64,000 nucleotides of DNA from positions 186,001 through 250,000 of the forward strand of contig JAFKAC010000044.1 of the NCBI GenBank assembly GCA_025766275.1. The letters are read 5' to 3'. Numbering within the stretch: the first letter of the stretch is position 1; each line of letters begins with the position of its first letter. The notes under the pieces are model-generated. The model saw nothing but the letters and a program-made list of their open reading frames with translations, had not been told where the DNA came from and did not search any database. Source of the DNA: Lactarius indigo (Eukaryota > Basidiomycota > Agaricomycetes > Russulales > Russulaceae). Below are positions 35,091 through 47,060 of the stretch, one piece after another. A program made the position numbers and the translations under genes.

Positions 35091-35570
35091 GCAAAAATTG
35101 GATGTAGGAGCGACGGATGGAAGCAGACAGACGAAAGAAAGCCGTGAGACACCCGGGCCCACGTGTCAGGGCATTGAGGAAACGCCTGCCGTTCTGTTCC
35201 TGGTTTCTCGTCTATGACGAGTCGACAACCTGCCTGGAACCGTCAAGCCTCCGACGACGCAGGGTAGTCTAGCACGCCGATTGTATCGACTACTTGACCG
35301 TTAGTGTTTCTTTTTATTATCAAACCTTTCTCATTACTCTCGTTCACACTAATTCATCAAAAGCAGTCAGCTCGAAAATACTTCCCTCAATCTGCTTTGT
35401 AACCCTCTCGACGACCCACGAAAAACTTTTAAAAGACAAACCAAGCCTACCCTGGGCCCCTCAAATAAAGTGAGTGCCCAATTATCTTAGGATATCGGTC
35501 TGGCTCAGAACTCGAAGAAGGACCGAAGTGCCCACCTGCAGGGTCGGCGATGCAAAGAAAGCACCACCTA
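35091..35570. repeat. Shared upstream region (copy in module B)
   Basis: Homologous to 15898-16440 and 58890-59450, including AACCGTCAAGCCTCCGACGA and TTCTCATTACTCTCGTTC. Non-coding; it lies between the divergent GTPase and Nug1-like copies. Confidence 0.5.
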
Positions 35571-36090
35571 TCTTGTCGCTCGTGCAGCTAGCGGCTTTCC
35601 CCTCCATAAGCGACATCCTATCTGCTGCGTCGAAGCTGGCACCTTCTAGGAGCGGCAAGACGATGGAACAGTTGTAGTAGAAGCTCTGCATCCACGAGCT
35701 TGCCACCGTATTGTTCGTGCTTGACGCGCACGGTCCGGTTGGATGGCGCAACTGGCCAGTCGAGGAGGACGTGCGTTGGCACGACGGAGGGAAAGCAGTT
35801 CGGTTCGGGGTCAACAAGATTGGTACGTGCCTTCCGTCCCCATGCCCCCCATGCCAGTGCATCCCTTCTCTCTCGAATTCTCGCTGCCGCGCGAGAACCC
35901 ATATACCCGGCTGAAGCTCCTCCGCCCCATGACCATGACGTCACGCCCTCGCTCCCCGATTTGGTACCGGCGCACTTCTCCGCTTTCACATGGTATACAG
36001 GCCGAGCAGAGGCGCAGAAGGTCGCATGATATCAGCGGTATCTGTTGTCACTGTTCGAACTGATTCCGATGGACCGCGGCCAAGTCGATT
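35570..36090 (+). pseudogene. Nug1/GNL3-type GTPase relic (fragment)
   Basis: Clear family reading near 35,711-35,825: LFVLDAHGP, then GWRNWPVEEDVRWHDGGKAV and RFGVNKIG (G4 NKxD region), followed directly by the GT donor at 35,822. After the intron comes LPRENPYTRLKLLRPMTMT (about 35,883-35,940), the counterpart of the family's VPRENxQxWLKYLR. Frames shift between the pieces and no P-loop or DSPG segment remains. Confidence 0.55.
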
Positions 36091-36589
36091 AGGTTGGATA
36101 AAAATCATTTTCGGGCAATACAGTAATATTTCAACGATCTGTTCTATCGCCTACCATCATAGGAAACATCGATATGTGCGTATGTGTCACTCCTGATACC
36201 TAGTCGCTACAAGACCTTGTCATGAATTTGATTATAGTTCACTTGGTCCCTATTGTCGGACAGATGAGGAGTGGAACGCGCAATTCGGGACAGTTTCGAC
36301 GAGTTTATGAGTTGCTGAGTACATGTCGTGTGTCATGTACACGATAGGAGTAAGGAGATGTATCTGAGCTTTAGGACGGAACTATAGACAACTATAATGC
36401 GAGGATATCGGGTAGCGATCGTGCAGGATCAACGAAAAGGAGAGTAGTCATCTGGATGAGGACCCGAACCTCTCTCCATAAAAAAAAAGGTCAAGTAGTA
36501 ACGAGTGTAGCGATCGAATGAGAGAGATATGTGCGCAAAGAAGACATCCAAAAAAAAGAGAGAAGATAAATGAGCATGACCGAGTTCAT

Positions 36590-37570
36590 TTTACGCGGAC
36601 CCATTCACCCTGCTTGAGTTCCCAATGCGTCCCTGATAAAAAGACGACGCAAAGCAATGCCGATTCCAGTAGAGATCGTGTCCACAGCGCGAGACGCGAC
36701 GGGCCTTCCTCCGCTTTTGCAGCTTTGGTCGCCAGCGTAACCCGGAGGTGGAGGGTACGAAGTGCTTGCAGGTTCGGCGATAGCGACCCGACCTACTTGT
36801 ACAGCGCTTAAAGTAAGACCTAGTACTGATCAGTCATAGAAAGGGTCAAAGGGGGTAGCAGAGGTGTACCTCATCTGAAGTGCCATCGAGACTCATTTCG
36901 AGGCTCGAGCGCCTCAAGCCCCACGCCAGTCTTTCCCAGTGTTCCCAATAACCACACGCGCGTACGCATGCCCACTTCCGGCGCAAGAACGAGCACGAGC
37001 ACTTTCAGCGCGCTGCCAAGCGCGCCAAAAAGCGCTGTGGGGCGCAAGTCATAGTACAGCGTGCTCGCGATCCGCAGCGGACGGCCAGGAGCGAGCGCAG
37101 CTGCCCGGCCGGGGCTGTTGTCAAGCACAACGAGACATGGCACGGATGAGGGCGGGACTTCGTGCGCTGCAGGGGGCACGCCGACGAAGTGAGGCAACGC
37201 AAGGTGCATGAGACGCACAAGCGCGGGTGCGGCGAGAAAGTCATCGAAGAACGAATAGGAAAGCGTGTCGGCAGGCAGCGTCAGGTGCGTAAGCGTGCCT
37301 GGCACCGCCCAGAGTAGCTCCACGTCGAAGGTCAGCGCCGAGAGCGCGCATAGAGCGGAGCGCCGGGGACAGCGCAAGCACAAAGGACGGCCCGTGCGCC
37401 GGCGTGTAGGCGCCTAACGCGAGCGTCGTCACAAACACCGCGAGATGTGGTGCCCCCGCTAGCCGCGCGACGCACGCGTCGGGGTTATCAGCAGATAGCT
37501 CGAGCGTACGGTGGAGTGCGAGCTGCGCGCCAGCGCTAAACCGCTTCGAGACGCGGGCAAGAACGGGTCA
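36590..37570 (-). pseudogene. F-box/LRR-like protein relic
   Basis: The longest open piece (37383-36871) runs ALCALSALTFDVELLWAVP, LTHLTLPADTLSYSFFDDFL, MHLALPHFVGVPPAAHEV, LVVLDNSPGRAAALAPGRP, STLYYDLRPTALFGALGSAL and VLVLVLAPEVGMRTR. An upstream piece carries the ARVSKRFSAGA-type N-terminal block near 37,545, and the ADNPDACVARL-type segment lies near 37,480. The GRVTLR part before IASTLYY is deleted and frames break near 37,385. It is tail to tail with the Nug1-like fragment 35570-36090, like its paralogues. Confidence 0.55.
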
Positions 37571-38490
37571 CTGGGGAGTGCGGGACGTGCCCAAAGCCTG
37601 AGACGGATGACAGCGGGATCGGGGGGTCCTGGTGTGCCTGCTGTCGGGCAGGCCGTGGGCTGCGCAGCTTGAATGTCTGTGGGGTAGTCACTCTGATACG
37701 CTGGGGTGGTGGTGGTGCAGGAATTGTATGCACGGACTCAGTTGGGGAGTGAAGAAATGCTGGTGAGCTGAGTGTACGGGCGTGGATGGGGTGTGTTTGG
37801 AAGGAGGATCGGGCACTAGGAGGGATGATGTATGCTGGTACGCTCGAGAACATCTCAGACATGCACGGGGAGGAAGGTGAGACGGGCAAATCGGTTCAGG
37901 CCATGTCCGGCTCGGAGATAATGCTGGCGCGTCACACGAGGCAGCTGAGAGGACAGATATCTGGAGATGGAGGCGATGGCAAGCGGCTAGGAGGACAGGG
38001 CCAGGGCACATTGGAGATGGGAAATGGCATTGGAAGAGTGTCCTCGTCCCCTGCGGAAATGTAAAATGGAAGCAACGGTTGTCATTCGCCAGCGCAGAGA
38101 CATCGAGATGGAGGATTGAGATGTCTAAGGGATCTTAGATGGTGAGTTCATGAGACTGAGCATATCCTTGATGTCGAGATTTCGAGACTGCTCGAACCAG
38201 CGCATGTGTAATGGGTAGGAGGGTGCCGTGGGGGAAAGAGGGAATTGGCAGGGTGGAAGTGAGGCCGCCAGAATGCGGTCGTGTTCGTAGTCTACAAGAT
38301 CGGTGCGTTCCAACTGTCTCTCTCTAATTGTGGGAAAGACCAGGTGACGTACCTCCTTCTAGCTGTATTTCTGGTTATACTCGTAACCAACCATTCAAAC
38401 GAGGTTTCTTGAGGGGTCGCAAGCGACTGGAGGTTCGTCGATTCGAGGTTCTGCGAAGCCGACACCCCATAGAGGGAAAGGTCACCAGTC
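37571..38490. repeat. Upstream region of F-box-like relic and spacer
   Basis: The first ~550 bases match the corresponding upstream regions at 18.4-19.0 kb and 61.3-61.7 kb. From about 38,150 to 38,490 I see no gene. Confidence 0.4.
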
Positions 38491-38640
38491 TAATTGCTGG
38501 TATAATGGGGGCGTCTGTTGTATCACATACTGGATGTCTTTCTGACGTTTGCCTTTCCTATAATAAGGACTTGGATCTTTGGAATTCGATGACGGGTCGT
38601 TGCGTATCCGCAGAAGTAAGAGTTGTTGATCGATTTCGAT
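38490..38640 (-). pseudogene. GTPase P-loop exon scrap
   Basis: The minus strand reads like the P-loop exon of GTPase genes A-C: GAATTCCA, CTTATTATAGGAAAGGCAAA, then a shortened ...GTATGTGATACAACAGA for VCDTT. Deletions remove the GKT core. It shows that a GTPase copy once sat here. Confidence 0.45.
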
Positions 38641-38889
38641 CCCATTCTAGATCGATAGTTCACACGGTTCACCTTCATCACGCGTCACTGGACATACATA
38701 GACGACAGAACCACAGCCGGGTCAGGGTCAAATCAGGAAAGCGACCCGATCGATCGTGTGAACCATCATCGATCGAGGACGGGATCAAATCGATCGTCAA
38801 CTTGCTTCCATCACACAACTACTATGTCGTTGAATTCCAGAGGTGTAGGTCTGAGTCCGGGAAGACAAAAAGTGAAACAATGGTGAGCC

Positions 38890-39709
38890 CTATTATTCAC
38901 CGGAGATATTCTTGGACAACGGAGAAGGTACCTGGCCTTCGACGCGGAGCTGCTTGCCGCTGGGCCGGGTACGTTCACGCATCTCACGCAACTCCGTGAT
39001 ACGCTCCCCTCTGCGTTGTTCGACGAATTTCTCGCCGCGCTCATGCGTGCACGTCTTGCTCACCCCGTGCTTCCCCATTTCATTGGGTTGGCTTGCCCCG
39101 TGCAGCGCTGGATGTGCCTGCCACCGCCGCGCCGCGCCTTGTCGTGCTCGATAGCAGCCCCGACCTCGTGGTTGCGCTCACTCCTGGCCGTCTGCTGCAC
39201 TGCGTGACGCTACGCATCGCCAGTACGCTGTACGATGGCTTGCGCCCCGCGGCGCTTTTCGGCACGCTCGGAGGTGCACTGAAGGATCCCGTACTTGTGC
39301 TTGCGCCCGATGTGGACATGCGCACGTGCGGGCGGTTGTTTTATTAGGCGTGCCGGGAAATACCGGCACGGTGCTCGAGCCGCTCGAGCGGAGTCTCGAC
39401 GGCACTTCAGATGAAGTGCGCGTCTGCTGCCCCCCTTGGCTCTTTCTCTGACTGTCTGACTGATCAGTACTAGGTCTTACTGCAAGCGCTGTACAAGCAG
39501 GTCGGATCGCCATTGCCGAACTTCCAGGTGCTTCGTACCCTCCCCCTACGGGCTGCACTGGCGACTGAAGTTGCCAAGGGGGAGGAAGGATCGTCGCGTC
39601 TCACGCTGTGGACACGATCTCCACTGGGATCGGTATTACTTTGCGTCGTCTTTCTATCGGGGGCACATTGGGAACTCGAGCAGGGTGAATTGATCCGCGT
39701 GAAGTGAAC
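38890..39709 (+). pseudogene. F-box/LRR-like protein relic, inverted twin of 1160-1976
   Basis: Forward reading has RLVVLDSSPDLVVALTPGRL then CVTLRIASTLYDGLRPAALF (39,144-39,265), identical in protein to the copy at 1520-1774. It continues with LPNFQVLRTLPLRAALATEV and ends LEQGELIRVK with a stop at 39,707-39,709. The N-terminal SKRF part is missing, exactly as in the left twin, so truncation preceded the duplication. Three residues differ in the last 64. Confidence 0.6.
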
Positions 39710-39884
39710 TCATGTATGCTCATTTTTCTTCTCATTTTTTGGATGCTTTCTTTGCGCACATCTCTCTCTCATTCAATCGCCACACTTAACCTTTTTTCTA
39801 TGGAGAAGGGTTCGGGTCCTCCATACAGACGGCTACTCTCCTTTTCGTTAATCCTGCACGATCCCTGCCCAATATCTTCGCATC

Positions 39885-40677
39885 TAGTGATTTGCCGGCC
39901 CAGCCTGGAAGCCGGAAGCCAGCCCAAGCCAGCCGCTGGAAGCCAGGCCGAGCTGGAGCCGTAAGTCAGGCTTTTGCGGCCTGTGGCTCAGGCTTGAAAT
40001 TCTCTGGGCCGGGGGATACGGCCTGCATCTCGGCTTCAAAATTGCAGGCTACAGGCCGAAAAAAAAAATCAAACGACTGCCAGTCACAGTACATGTTGCC
40101 AACCTCCTCACAGTATGTACGCCCCCATCCTCTGTATGCTGCCCCTCTCTGATTCACCATCTAGTCGTCAAGTTCTCCTAACTTTTGAGCTCTGTGTCAG
40201 TGTGGCTCATTATTTTAATTCTCCAGATTTCTGCACTTGTGTGCGGCACTATTGGCTCGAATCAAACGTGTTCCCGACTCATGCGACTAGTTATATGAAG
40301 TTTCGTGTCACGCACAAACGTGCATGACCATTTCGACCACCTTCAACCACCCAACCTCGTTTCTGTTCCCGACCCCACCGCATGTCCACGCATGTTTAGC
40401 CCTTCAAGAGCAACATGTCCCTAACTATTGCAAACCAATATACGACGGCGCACGTCCCGCGGACGCGTGCGCAACACCTTGCGATGTATCGCATGCCCCA
40501 AGACCTGCACATGTCTTGGGTCTTTGTTCCTCTCAAAAATTCCCAAAGCCACGGCCCAAAAGCCGGGCCAGCCCAAGCCATGGGTGGCGGCTCAGGCCTC
40601 ACATTTTCCAGGCCTAAGCCTCTCAAAGCTGGGCCTAAGCCGCAGCTTTCAGGCCAAGCCGGGCCGGCAAATCACTA
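39885..40677. mobile_element. Non-autonomous hAT-like DNA transposon (793 bp)
   Basis: Terminal inverted repeats TAGTGATTTGCCGGCCC and its complement bound the element, flanked by the direct repeat TTCGCATC (39877-39884 and 40678-40685). An 8-bp target duplication and a YARNG-type terminus are hallmarks of the hAT superfamily. The subterminal regions are dense in GGCC/AAGCC/AGGCCT motifs, typical transposase-binding-like repeats. I see no transposase, so it depends on a partner elsewhere. The homologous point in the left arm (about 983) shows the uninterrupted TTCGCATT sequence. Confidence 0.85.
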
Positions 40678-41004
40678 TTCGCATCATAGCTGTCTATATT
40701 TCCGTCATAAAGCTCATATACATCACGTTACTCCTATCGTGTACATAACACACGACATGTACTCAGCAACTCATAAACTCGTCGAAAATGTCCCGAATCG
40801 CACATTCCGCTCCTCTTCTGTCCAATAGTGACCAAGTAAAGTATAATCAGATTCATGACAAGGTTTTGTGGCGAGTAGGTATCGGGAATGACACATACGC
40901 ACATACCGATGTTTCCTATGATGGTAGGAGATAGATCAGATCATTGAAATGTTACTGTATTACACCAAAAATAACCTAATACGACCTGGTCGCCATCCAT
41001 CGGA

Positions 41005-41570
41005 ATCAGTTCGAACAGTGACAACGGATACGGCTGGTATAATGCGATCGTCTGCGCCTCTGCTCGGCCTGTATACCATGTGAAACTGGAGGAGTGCGCT
41101 GGTATTGGGTCGGGGAGCGGGAGCGTAACGTCAGGGTCATGGGGCGGAGGAGCTTCAGCCAGGTATGTGGGTTCTCGAGCGGCACCGATAATTCGAGAGA
41201 GAAGGGATGCACTGGCATGGGGATGGAAGGGACGTACCAATCATGTTAAGCCCGGACCGAATCGTTTTCCCACCACCTCGTGCCCACGCACGTCCTCCTC
41301 GACTGGCCAGTTGTGCCAGACCGTGCGCGCATCAAGCACGAGAAATACGGTGGCGAGCTTGTGGGTGTAGAGCCGCTACAACAACTGCTCCTTCATCTTG
41401 CTGCTCCTGGCAGGTGCCAACTCTGACACAGCAGATAGGATGTCGTGCATAGAGGGGAAAGCCGCTAGCTACACGAGCGACAAGAGTCTGGGCTTGACGT
41501 CGTCGCGTCTTAGCGACGCGGGTTACGCCGCGGAGACTGGGAAGAACTAATCAGTAGTTAGGTCAGTGGG
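41005..41570 (-). pseudogene. Nug1/GNL3-type GTPase relic (fragment, inverted copy)
   Basis: Reverse-complement twin of 196-710. The minus strand shows the CTAGCGGCTTTCCCCTCTATGC block, an NWPVEEDVRGHE-like stretch near 41,300, loss of the NKI by a small change, and the LARENPHTWLKLLRPMTLTL-like segment near 41,160. It is 5' to the F-box-like twin in the same inverted arm and has several frame breaks. Confidence 0.5.
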
Positions 41571-41856
41571 TAAGATAGAGAGGATGGTGCTTTCTTTGCA
41601 TCGCTGACCCAGAGGTCGGTAGGCGGGCACCTGGGTCCTGTTTCGAGTGGCACGCCCTTCTTGTGGGAGGTGTTCCAAGTGAATCGAACATCCATCGATA
41701 CTGTAGTTATCTGGACTTAACACTGGTCAAATGAGGAAGGAGAAACCGATTCGGTCTTCAAGTTGTGAACTATCGATCTCATCGATCTAGGACGGGACCA
41801 AGACGGGATCAAAACGACCAACTACTCTTACTTTCCCCAGTGACTCCGCTGCTCCA

Positions 41857-44800
41857 ATGTTCATACAACAACCCCGCCGCCGAATTCCGCAAGTCCAGTT
41901 CCGGGTCCTAATTATAGGAAGGGCAAACGCAGGAAAAACGACCATCCTACAACGTGTATGTGATACAACGGAGAGCCCCATTATTTACCGTGGAAAGGAG
42001 AAGGTAGGGGGCCCAAACTTTTATATTATCTGCAGGCCTGATCTCACTGCCGACCAGGTTAAATTTGACCCGTCCATGGACGTTAGTGATAATAGTAATT
42101 CTCCTCGGACGAATCTGAACATGAAGTCAGCGAGGCGAGCACAGCATTGACGACGAACTTGTGTTCTCCAATCATACGGGTTATGTCTTTCATGACTCCT
42201 GCGGGATTGAGTCAGGTGAAATTGAAGAACTCAGAATTTTGCAAGAATTCATTCGACGCAAGTGTGGAGAAAGGCAACTGCGTTCTAGATTGCATGCGAT
42301 ATGGTTTGGACTCTCGAGTGTTCACGCATTCATGATTACGACAACTGAGGGCCATATTTTGAGGTACTGCGTGCCAATGGACAACCAACGACCAGGGCTC
42401 GACCTCAAATTTTACAAGGACATATGCCCCGACAAGAATGGTGGGCCATCACATCCATTTGTGACTGAATTACTAAGAAAGTTTTCAGTGCCTGTCGTTG
42501 TCGTGTTTACAAAATATGATCAATTCCTACGAAATGTCCAAATTCATGTGGAGGATTTCGGAAGCCCAGATGACAATGTGTCTGACGTGGCGGAGAAACA
42601 ATTCAAAGAACACTACTTGCATACCCTTGGTAACGACGTTAATTTTGTGCGACTAGAAAGTGGGTTCAGACTTAGATGCCGGAGTCACATGCTGAGGTTT
42701 TTGGCGACAGAAATGCACAGGCAAAATAAGGGCTGTGACGACCTTATTGAGAAGACGGCTGTAGCGTTGAATGAGGATATCGTTGCCTTGATGCTTTTGG
42801 CTGTCCAGAAATGCAATTTAGAATTGAGTGTCAAAACAGCTTTAAACCGGTGAGTACGTCAGTTGATGCGGTGAACTGAACGACGGTCTCAGCAGGCATT
42901 GCAGTGTCTATTCCAGTACTGGGCTCAAGGCCACACATACAGAAGATATAATTCGGGAGTGTCTTCTTCCATTTCCGTACATCTGGGTAAGAGTGGATAT
43001 AGTTATAATTTGTGGTACATACATCGTGATGATCGATGTCGCCCAACTCCTAGTTTGTGAGTGCCGGTCGTAACTCACGCCTTTCGAATTGACTGACAGT
43101 GCTGTATTGTTGCTCTGTTCTCCAGTTTGTGAGTGGCTGCCGTGCCCTCCCTCCGGTTCAATCCTGCTGACAATGCCTGTCCTCGGCTCCCTAGCAAGTA
43201 AGTGGCTGCCGTGCCTAACCCCGTTTCGAGAACGCTGATGATGCCTACCCTCGGCTTTCTAGTCGGTGAGTGGTTGCCATGCCTCGCTGCGGTTCGAGCC
43301 TGTTGACAAATGCTTGTCCTCGGCTCCCAAGTCTGTAAGTGGCTGCCGTGCTCTGCTGTGTTTCAAGCCCACTGACGATGTTTGTCCTCGACTTTCTAGT
43401 ACGTGAGTGGCTACCGTGGCTTGCTACATCTCCAGGTCGCTGACCACGCCCGTTTTTGGCTCTCCAGCATGTGAGTGGCTGCCGTGACTCGCTACATTTC
43501 AAGCCTACTGATAGCGCCTGTCCTCGGTTCTCCAGCAAGTGAGTGACTACATGCCTCACTATATTTTAAAGCTTACTAATGATGCCTGTCCTTGTCCCTC
43601 CAGTATGTGAGTGGCTACGTTTCTCGCTGCGCTTCCAGCATATTGGTGACGCCTGTCCTCGGCTCTCCAGTCTGTGAGTAGCTGCAATGCCTTGCTGCAT
43701 TTGTAGTCTGCTGACGACGCTTGTCCTTGACTCTTCAGGAAGTGAGTGGTTCCGGGACGTCCCCCACACCGTTTGAAGCTTTCTGATGACGCGTGTCTTT
43801 GGCTATATAGTTGGTGAGTTACTGCCGTGCCTCGTTGCAGTTCAAGCCTACTGAGTTCACCTGCCATCGTCTCTCCAGTATGTGAGTGACTCCCATGGCT
43901 CACTGCGTTCAAGCCTGCTGACAGTTTCTGTCCTTGGCTCCCCAGTCGGTAAGTGGCCGCAGTACCTTTCTACTTTTCACACCCGCTGACGATGCTCGTC
44001 CTCCGCTCTCTAGTCTGTGAGTGGCTATTGTGCCTCACCGCATTTCAAGCTTCTGACGACACCTGTCCTCGGCTGTATAGTTGGTTCGTAGCTGCGATGC
44101 CTCGCTGCGTTTCGAGCCCGCTGATGACACTTGTCACCGCCTCTCCAGGAAGTGAGTGGCTGCTATGTCACGGTCTTGCCTAGTTTCAAGCCTCCTGACA
44201 ACGCCTGCCCTTGGCTCTCTAGTTGGTGAGCGGCTACCAGGTCTCGCCGCATCCTAACCCTACTGACGGTGCCTGTCCTCCGCTTTACAGCGAGTGAGTG
44301 GCTGCCCTACCTCGCTGTTCTCCAAGCTTGCTGACAACGCCTGTTCTTGGTTCTCTAGCAAGTGAGTGACTTCGTGCCTCACTGCGTTTCGAGCCTACTG
44401 ATGCCCCCCATCCTCGGTTCTCCAGGGAGTGAGTGTCTTCTATGTCTCACTACGTTTCAAGCCTGCTGATGTCACCTGCCAGTTGGTGAGTGACTGCCAT
44501 CCCTCGTTACATTTCAGGCTTACTGAAGACGACCGTCCCTGGCTCGCCAGTATGTGAGTAGTTGCAGTGCTTCGCTGTGTCTCAACCTGCTGATGACACC
44601 TGTCCTCGGCTCTTCAGAGAGTGAGTGACACCGTGGCTTGTTGAGTTTAAAGCCTGCTGATGGTCATGACACCTATTCCTGGCTCTCTAGCAAGTAAGTG
44701 GCTGCCGTGTCTCACTGCGTTTCAAGTTTGCTGACAATACCCCTCCTTGGATCTCAAGTCTGTGGGTAGCTGTCATGTTCACTTTTTTTCGAGCTCGCTG

Positions 44801-45822
44801 ACAATACCTGTCCTCGACTTTCCAGTATGTGAGTGCTGCGGAGCCTAACTGCGTTTCAAGTCACTGACTAGACCTGTTTCGGTTCTTCAGTACGTGAGTG
44901 CCCCCGTGCCTCGCTGCGTATCAAGTCTGATGATGATACCTGTCTTCTCTCTCCAGGAAGTGAGTGACCACCATGCCTCGCTGCGTTTCAAGATCGCTAA
45001 TGACGCCTGTCCTTGGCTTTTCAGGAAGTGAGTCACCGCCACGCCTCGCTGCACTTACCTGTCTGCTGACAGCGCCTGTCCTCGGCTCCCCAGCCTGTGA
45101 GTGGCTTCCATTCCTCTCTGTATTTCAAGCCTACTGATGACACCTGTCCTCGGCTCTCCAGCTGGTGGGTGTTATCTATATCTCACCGTGTTTCAGCCCC
45201 GATGACAACGCCTGCCTGTGCTCCTCAGCAAGTGAGTGGCTGTCTTGCTTGCCACCTGCTGGCGATATCTCTCCTTGGCTATCTGCTGATCATATTCGCC
45301 CCTGACCTACTAGTACGTGCGTGCATACCCTCCTCTCTGGACTGCTAATCGTGCCCATCTTTGGTTCCTCAGTTTGTAAGTGCCCTTGATACCTTCACTC
45401 GAGCAATTTCTCATCCTTTACAAGGTAACGCAGGTTCTGTCGCTGCAAACTATCCAAAACGTCTTACTTTTGTATTGCAATCATGTTTCACGCTGGCTTA
45501 TGAGATTCATTTCTCTAGCTTTTCCTGACCGGTCTTGGAACTCATCATTTGATCCTTGGTACTTAACGCTATTGTTCTTGGAGTGTATTTGACCTTTGTC
45601 GAAGCTGTTATCTCTATCTTGAAGCGTGCCACTTTTTTACGTCTCTCAAACCTATCACCCGAATTAGCTCTGACCCAAGCAGAGCTGGACCATCGGGTGG
45701 CAGATATAGACTCGAAAATTCAACGACATCTTACAGCATCTTCTCAAGAGCACTCTGTCAAGTCAATTGCGAGGTTTATTATGACCACTGATATGGTTCG
45801 TTTATTCTTGCATCTTTTATGA
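41857..45822 (+). CDS. GTPase gene C with single-codon exon array (5'-truncated)
   Basis: Forward exons: MFIQQPRRRIPQVQFRVLII then GRANAGKTTILQRVCDTTES (P-loop at about 41,920-41,945), IDDELVFSNHTGYVFHDSCG (G3-like, about 42,190), LRILQEFIRRKCGE, YCVPMDNQRPGLDLKFYKDI, PVVVVFTKYDQFLRNVQI (G4 TKYD, about 42,500), LIEKTAVALNEDIVALMLL and the exon ending LLPFPYIW (about 42,980). It continues with GTAAGA and the array (43054-45375), then an exon VTQVLSLQTIQNVLLL (45,425) and a final part YLTFVEAVISILKRATFLRL, ending at 45822. The N-terminal domain exons seen in A, B and D are absent: only about 200 bp separate the P-loop exon from the end of the inverted arm. The intron before the last exon is less clear than in gene A, so integrity at the 3' end is uncertain. 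Confidence 0.6.
43054..45375 (+). repeat. Array C: 35 three-base exons between intron-like units
   Basis: On the plus strand I count 35 triplets, each between an AG acceptor (mostly CTCCAG or CTCTAG) and a GT donor (GTGAGT in about four fifths, GTAAGT in most of the rest, with GTTCGT, GTGCGT, GTGGGT and GTGAGC once or twice). The intron bodies have diverged far more than in array A, yet the triplet length is always three. Triplets include TTT, CAA, TCG, TCT, TAC, CAT, TAT, GAA, TTG, CGA, GGA, AGA, CCT and CTG; no stop. Units are mostly 63-72 nt, with one short (about 54 nt near 44,450) and one long (about 80 nt near 45,260). Confidence 0.9.
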
Positions 45823-46572
45823 TAATATCTCGTCGAGCATTTAGTGCCATCCCAGCCTGGAGTCAAAAACGCACGTGCATAGAAAGGATCATTGGTTTGG
45901 GAACCATTATTCCCCTAGACTCTTATGGTTTAGCTATGTAAAATGTGTATGGTGTACTTGGTCTTTGTGATTTGTTGTCGTTGTTCACCAAAACTCGTTT
46001 TCGTTGACGTAGGAGGGGAGGATGACTATATCTGATCAACAAAAGGTTCGATTCTGTACAATTTGGGATGAGTGTGCACAGTTGCGGACAGGCAGTGGGT
46101 GCAAATGTCGTGGCACTCACAGAGGTAGGTGCAGATGCAGAAGATACAGTGAGGGTGGGAGCACATTGCCCCCACCGTGCCAATATGGATGGGCTGCTCA
46201 AACATGTAGTTGAGCCTGGCAGCTATTTTCTAGATGGAACCAGGGAGCTGCACTTCATTGGACTGTGTGACCTCTGTGAGGGTCTGTCCTCAAAATTTTT
46301 GGTCAGACAAGAACAGCAGTAGAAGTAGCGGAGAAGGGAGGTAGATGTTGATAAGTGACCCTTGTGCACTTAGTGGCTCGTACGGACTGGACTTACAGAT
46401 ATGGACTGCTGTAGATTAATTAGGACCGCTTTAGATTAGATTTGATCTGTACAATCTAGGACTTCTATGACATCACTGTACAATGACATCATATGGACTA
46501 CTTCTGGACTTTTTCATTGTACTACATTCCTTTGTTCTACTTTTGTTCTTATCTTTATTATGATGTCACTAT
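45823..46572. other. 3' flank of gene C; nothing coding recognised
   Basis: The first ~100 bases match the 3' flank of genes A and B (GATCATTGGTTTGGGAACCA and neighbours). The rest has short open frames without recognisable features. Confidence 0.35.
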
Positions 46573-47060
46573 TGTCACGGTCATGCATATTGGACCCTTA
46601 CCGTACTGGTTGTGGCTACAGCGGTAAGGTAAATTAGTCATGGACTTAGGGGATTACAATGTAGTACGATAGGAGATTTGCACGTGATTGCTGACTGATT
46701 CATGACTCAATCCTAGTACTAGTAGTAGTAGTACTAGGATTGCGCTACTTACGCGATACGTTGGACACTACGATACTGTGATTCATAGCAGCACTTGAAA
46801 GCCTGCTCAGCTTGTATTTAAGGTGGTAGCGGAAGACCAAGATACGCCATCTTGGTCTTCTTCAATTGTCACTTCAGTCTTCTTTCTATCTCAGAAACTC
46901 CCAAGATCACCTAGGGCTCTTAAGTCGAAGGAGCCATTGCCATAGCCGTGCCTGTGAGCATCAGCATTTGCCTTCGTGCCATATGTCTTGTGATGTGCTG
47001 TAGCTAAGTTAACCGTCACCTTACAAGCTCAAGTCGAGCTAATGTCATGATGGTGTTACA
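46573..47060 (+). mobile_element. Solo LTR of a related retrotransposon
   Basis: It begins TGTCACGG and ends TGGTGTTACA, and is flanked by perfect 5-bp repeats ACTAT (46568-46572 and 47061-47065). Its layout follows the LTRs at 47207 and 55944: TACTAGTAGTAGTAGTACTA region, TTGTATTTAA TATA-like box, the 11-bp-stem hairpin at 46832-46860, and the GCTCAAGTCGAGCTAA block near the end. It is clearly diverged from them, so it represents an older or sister subfamily insertion. Confidence 0.85.

Larger units (their letters stand above)
38718..41648 (-). repeat. Right arm of inverted segmental duplication
   Basis: Reverse complement of 30-2149, interrupted by the hAT-like element at 39885-40677 and its second 8-bp target copy. 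The boundaries are sharp: CGGGTCAGGG at 38718 and TTTCGAGT ending at 41648. Arms without the insertion are about 2.12 and 2.13 kb. Confidence 0.9.
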
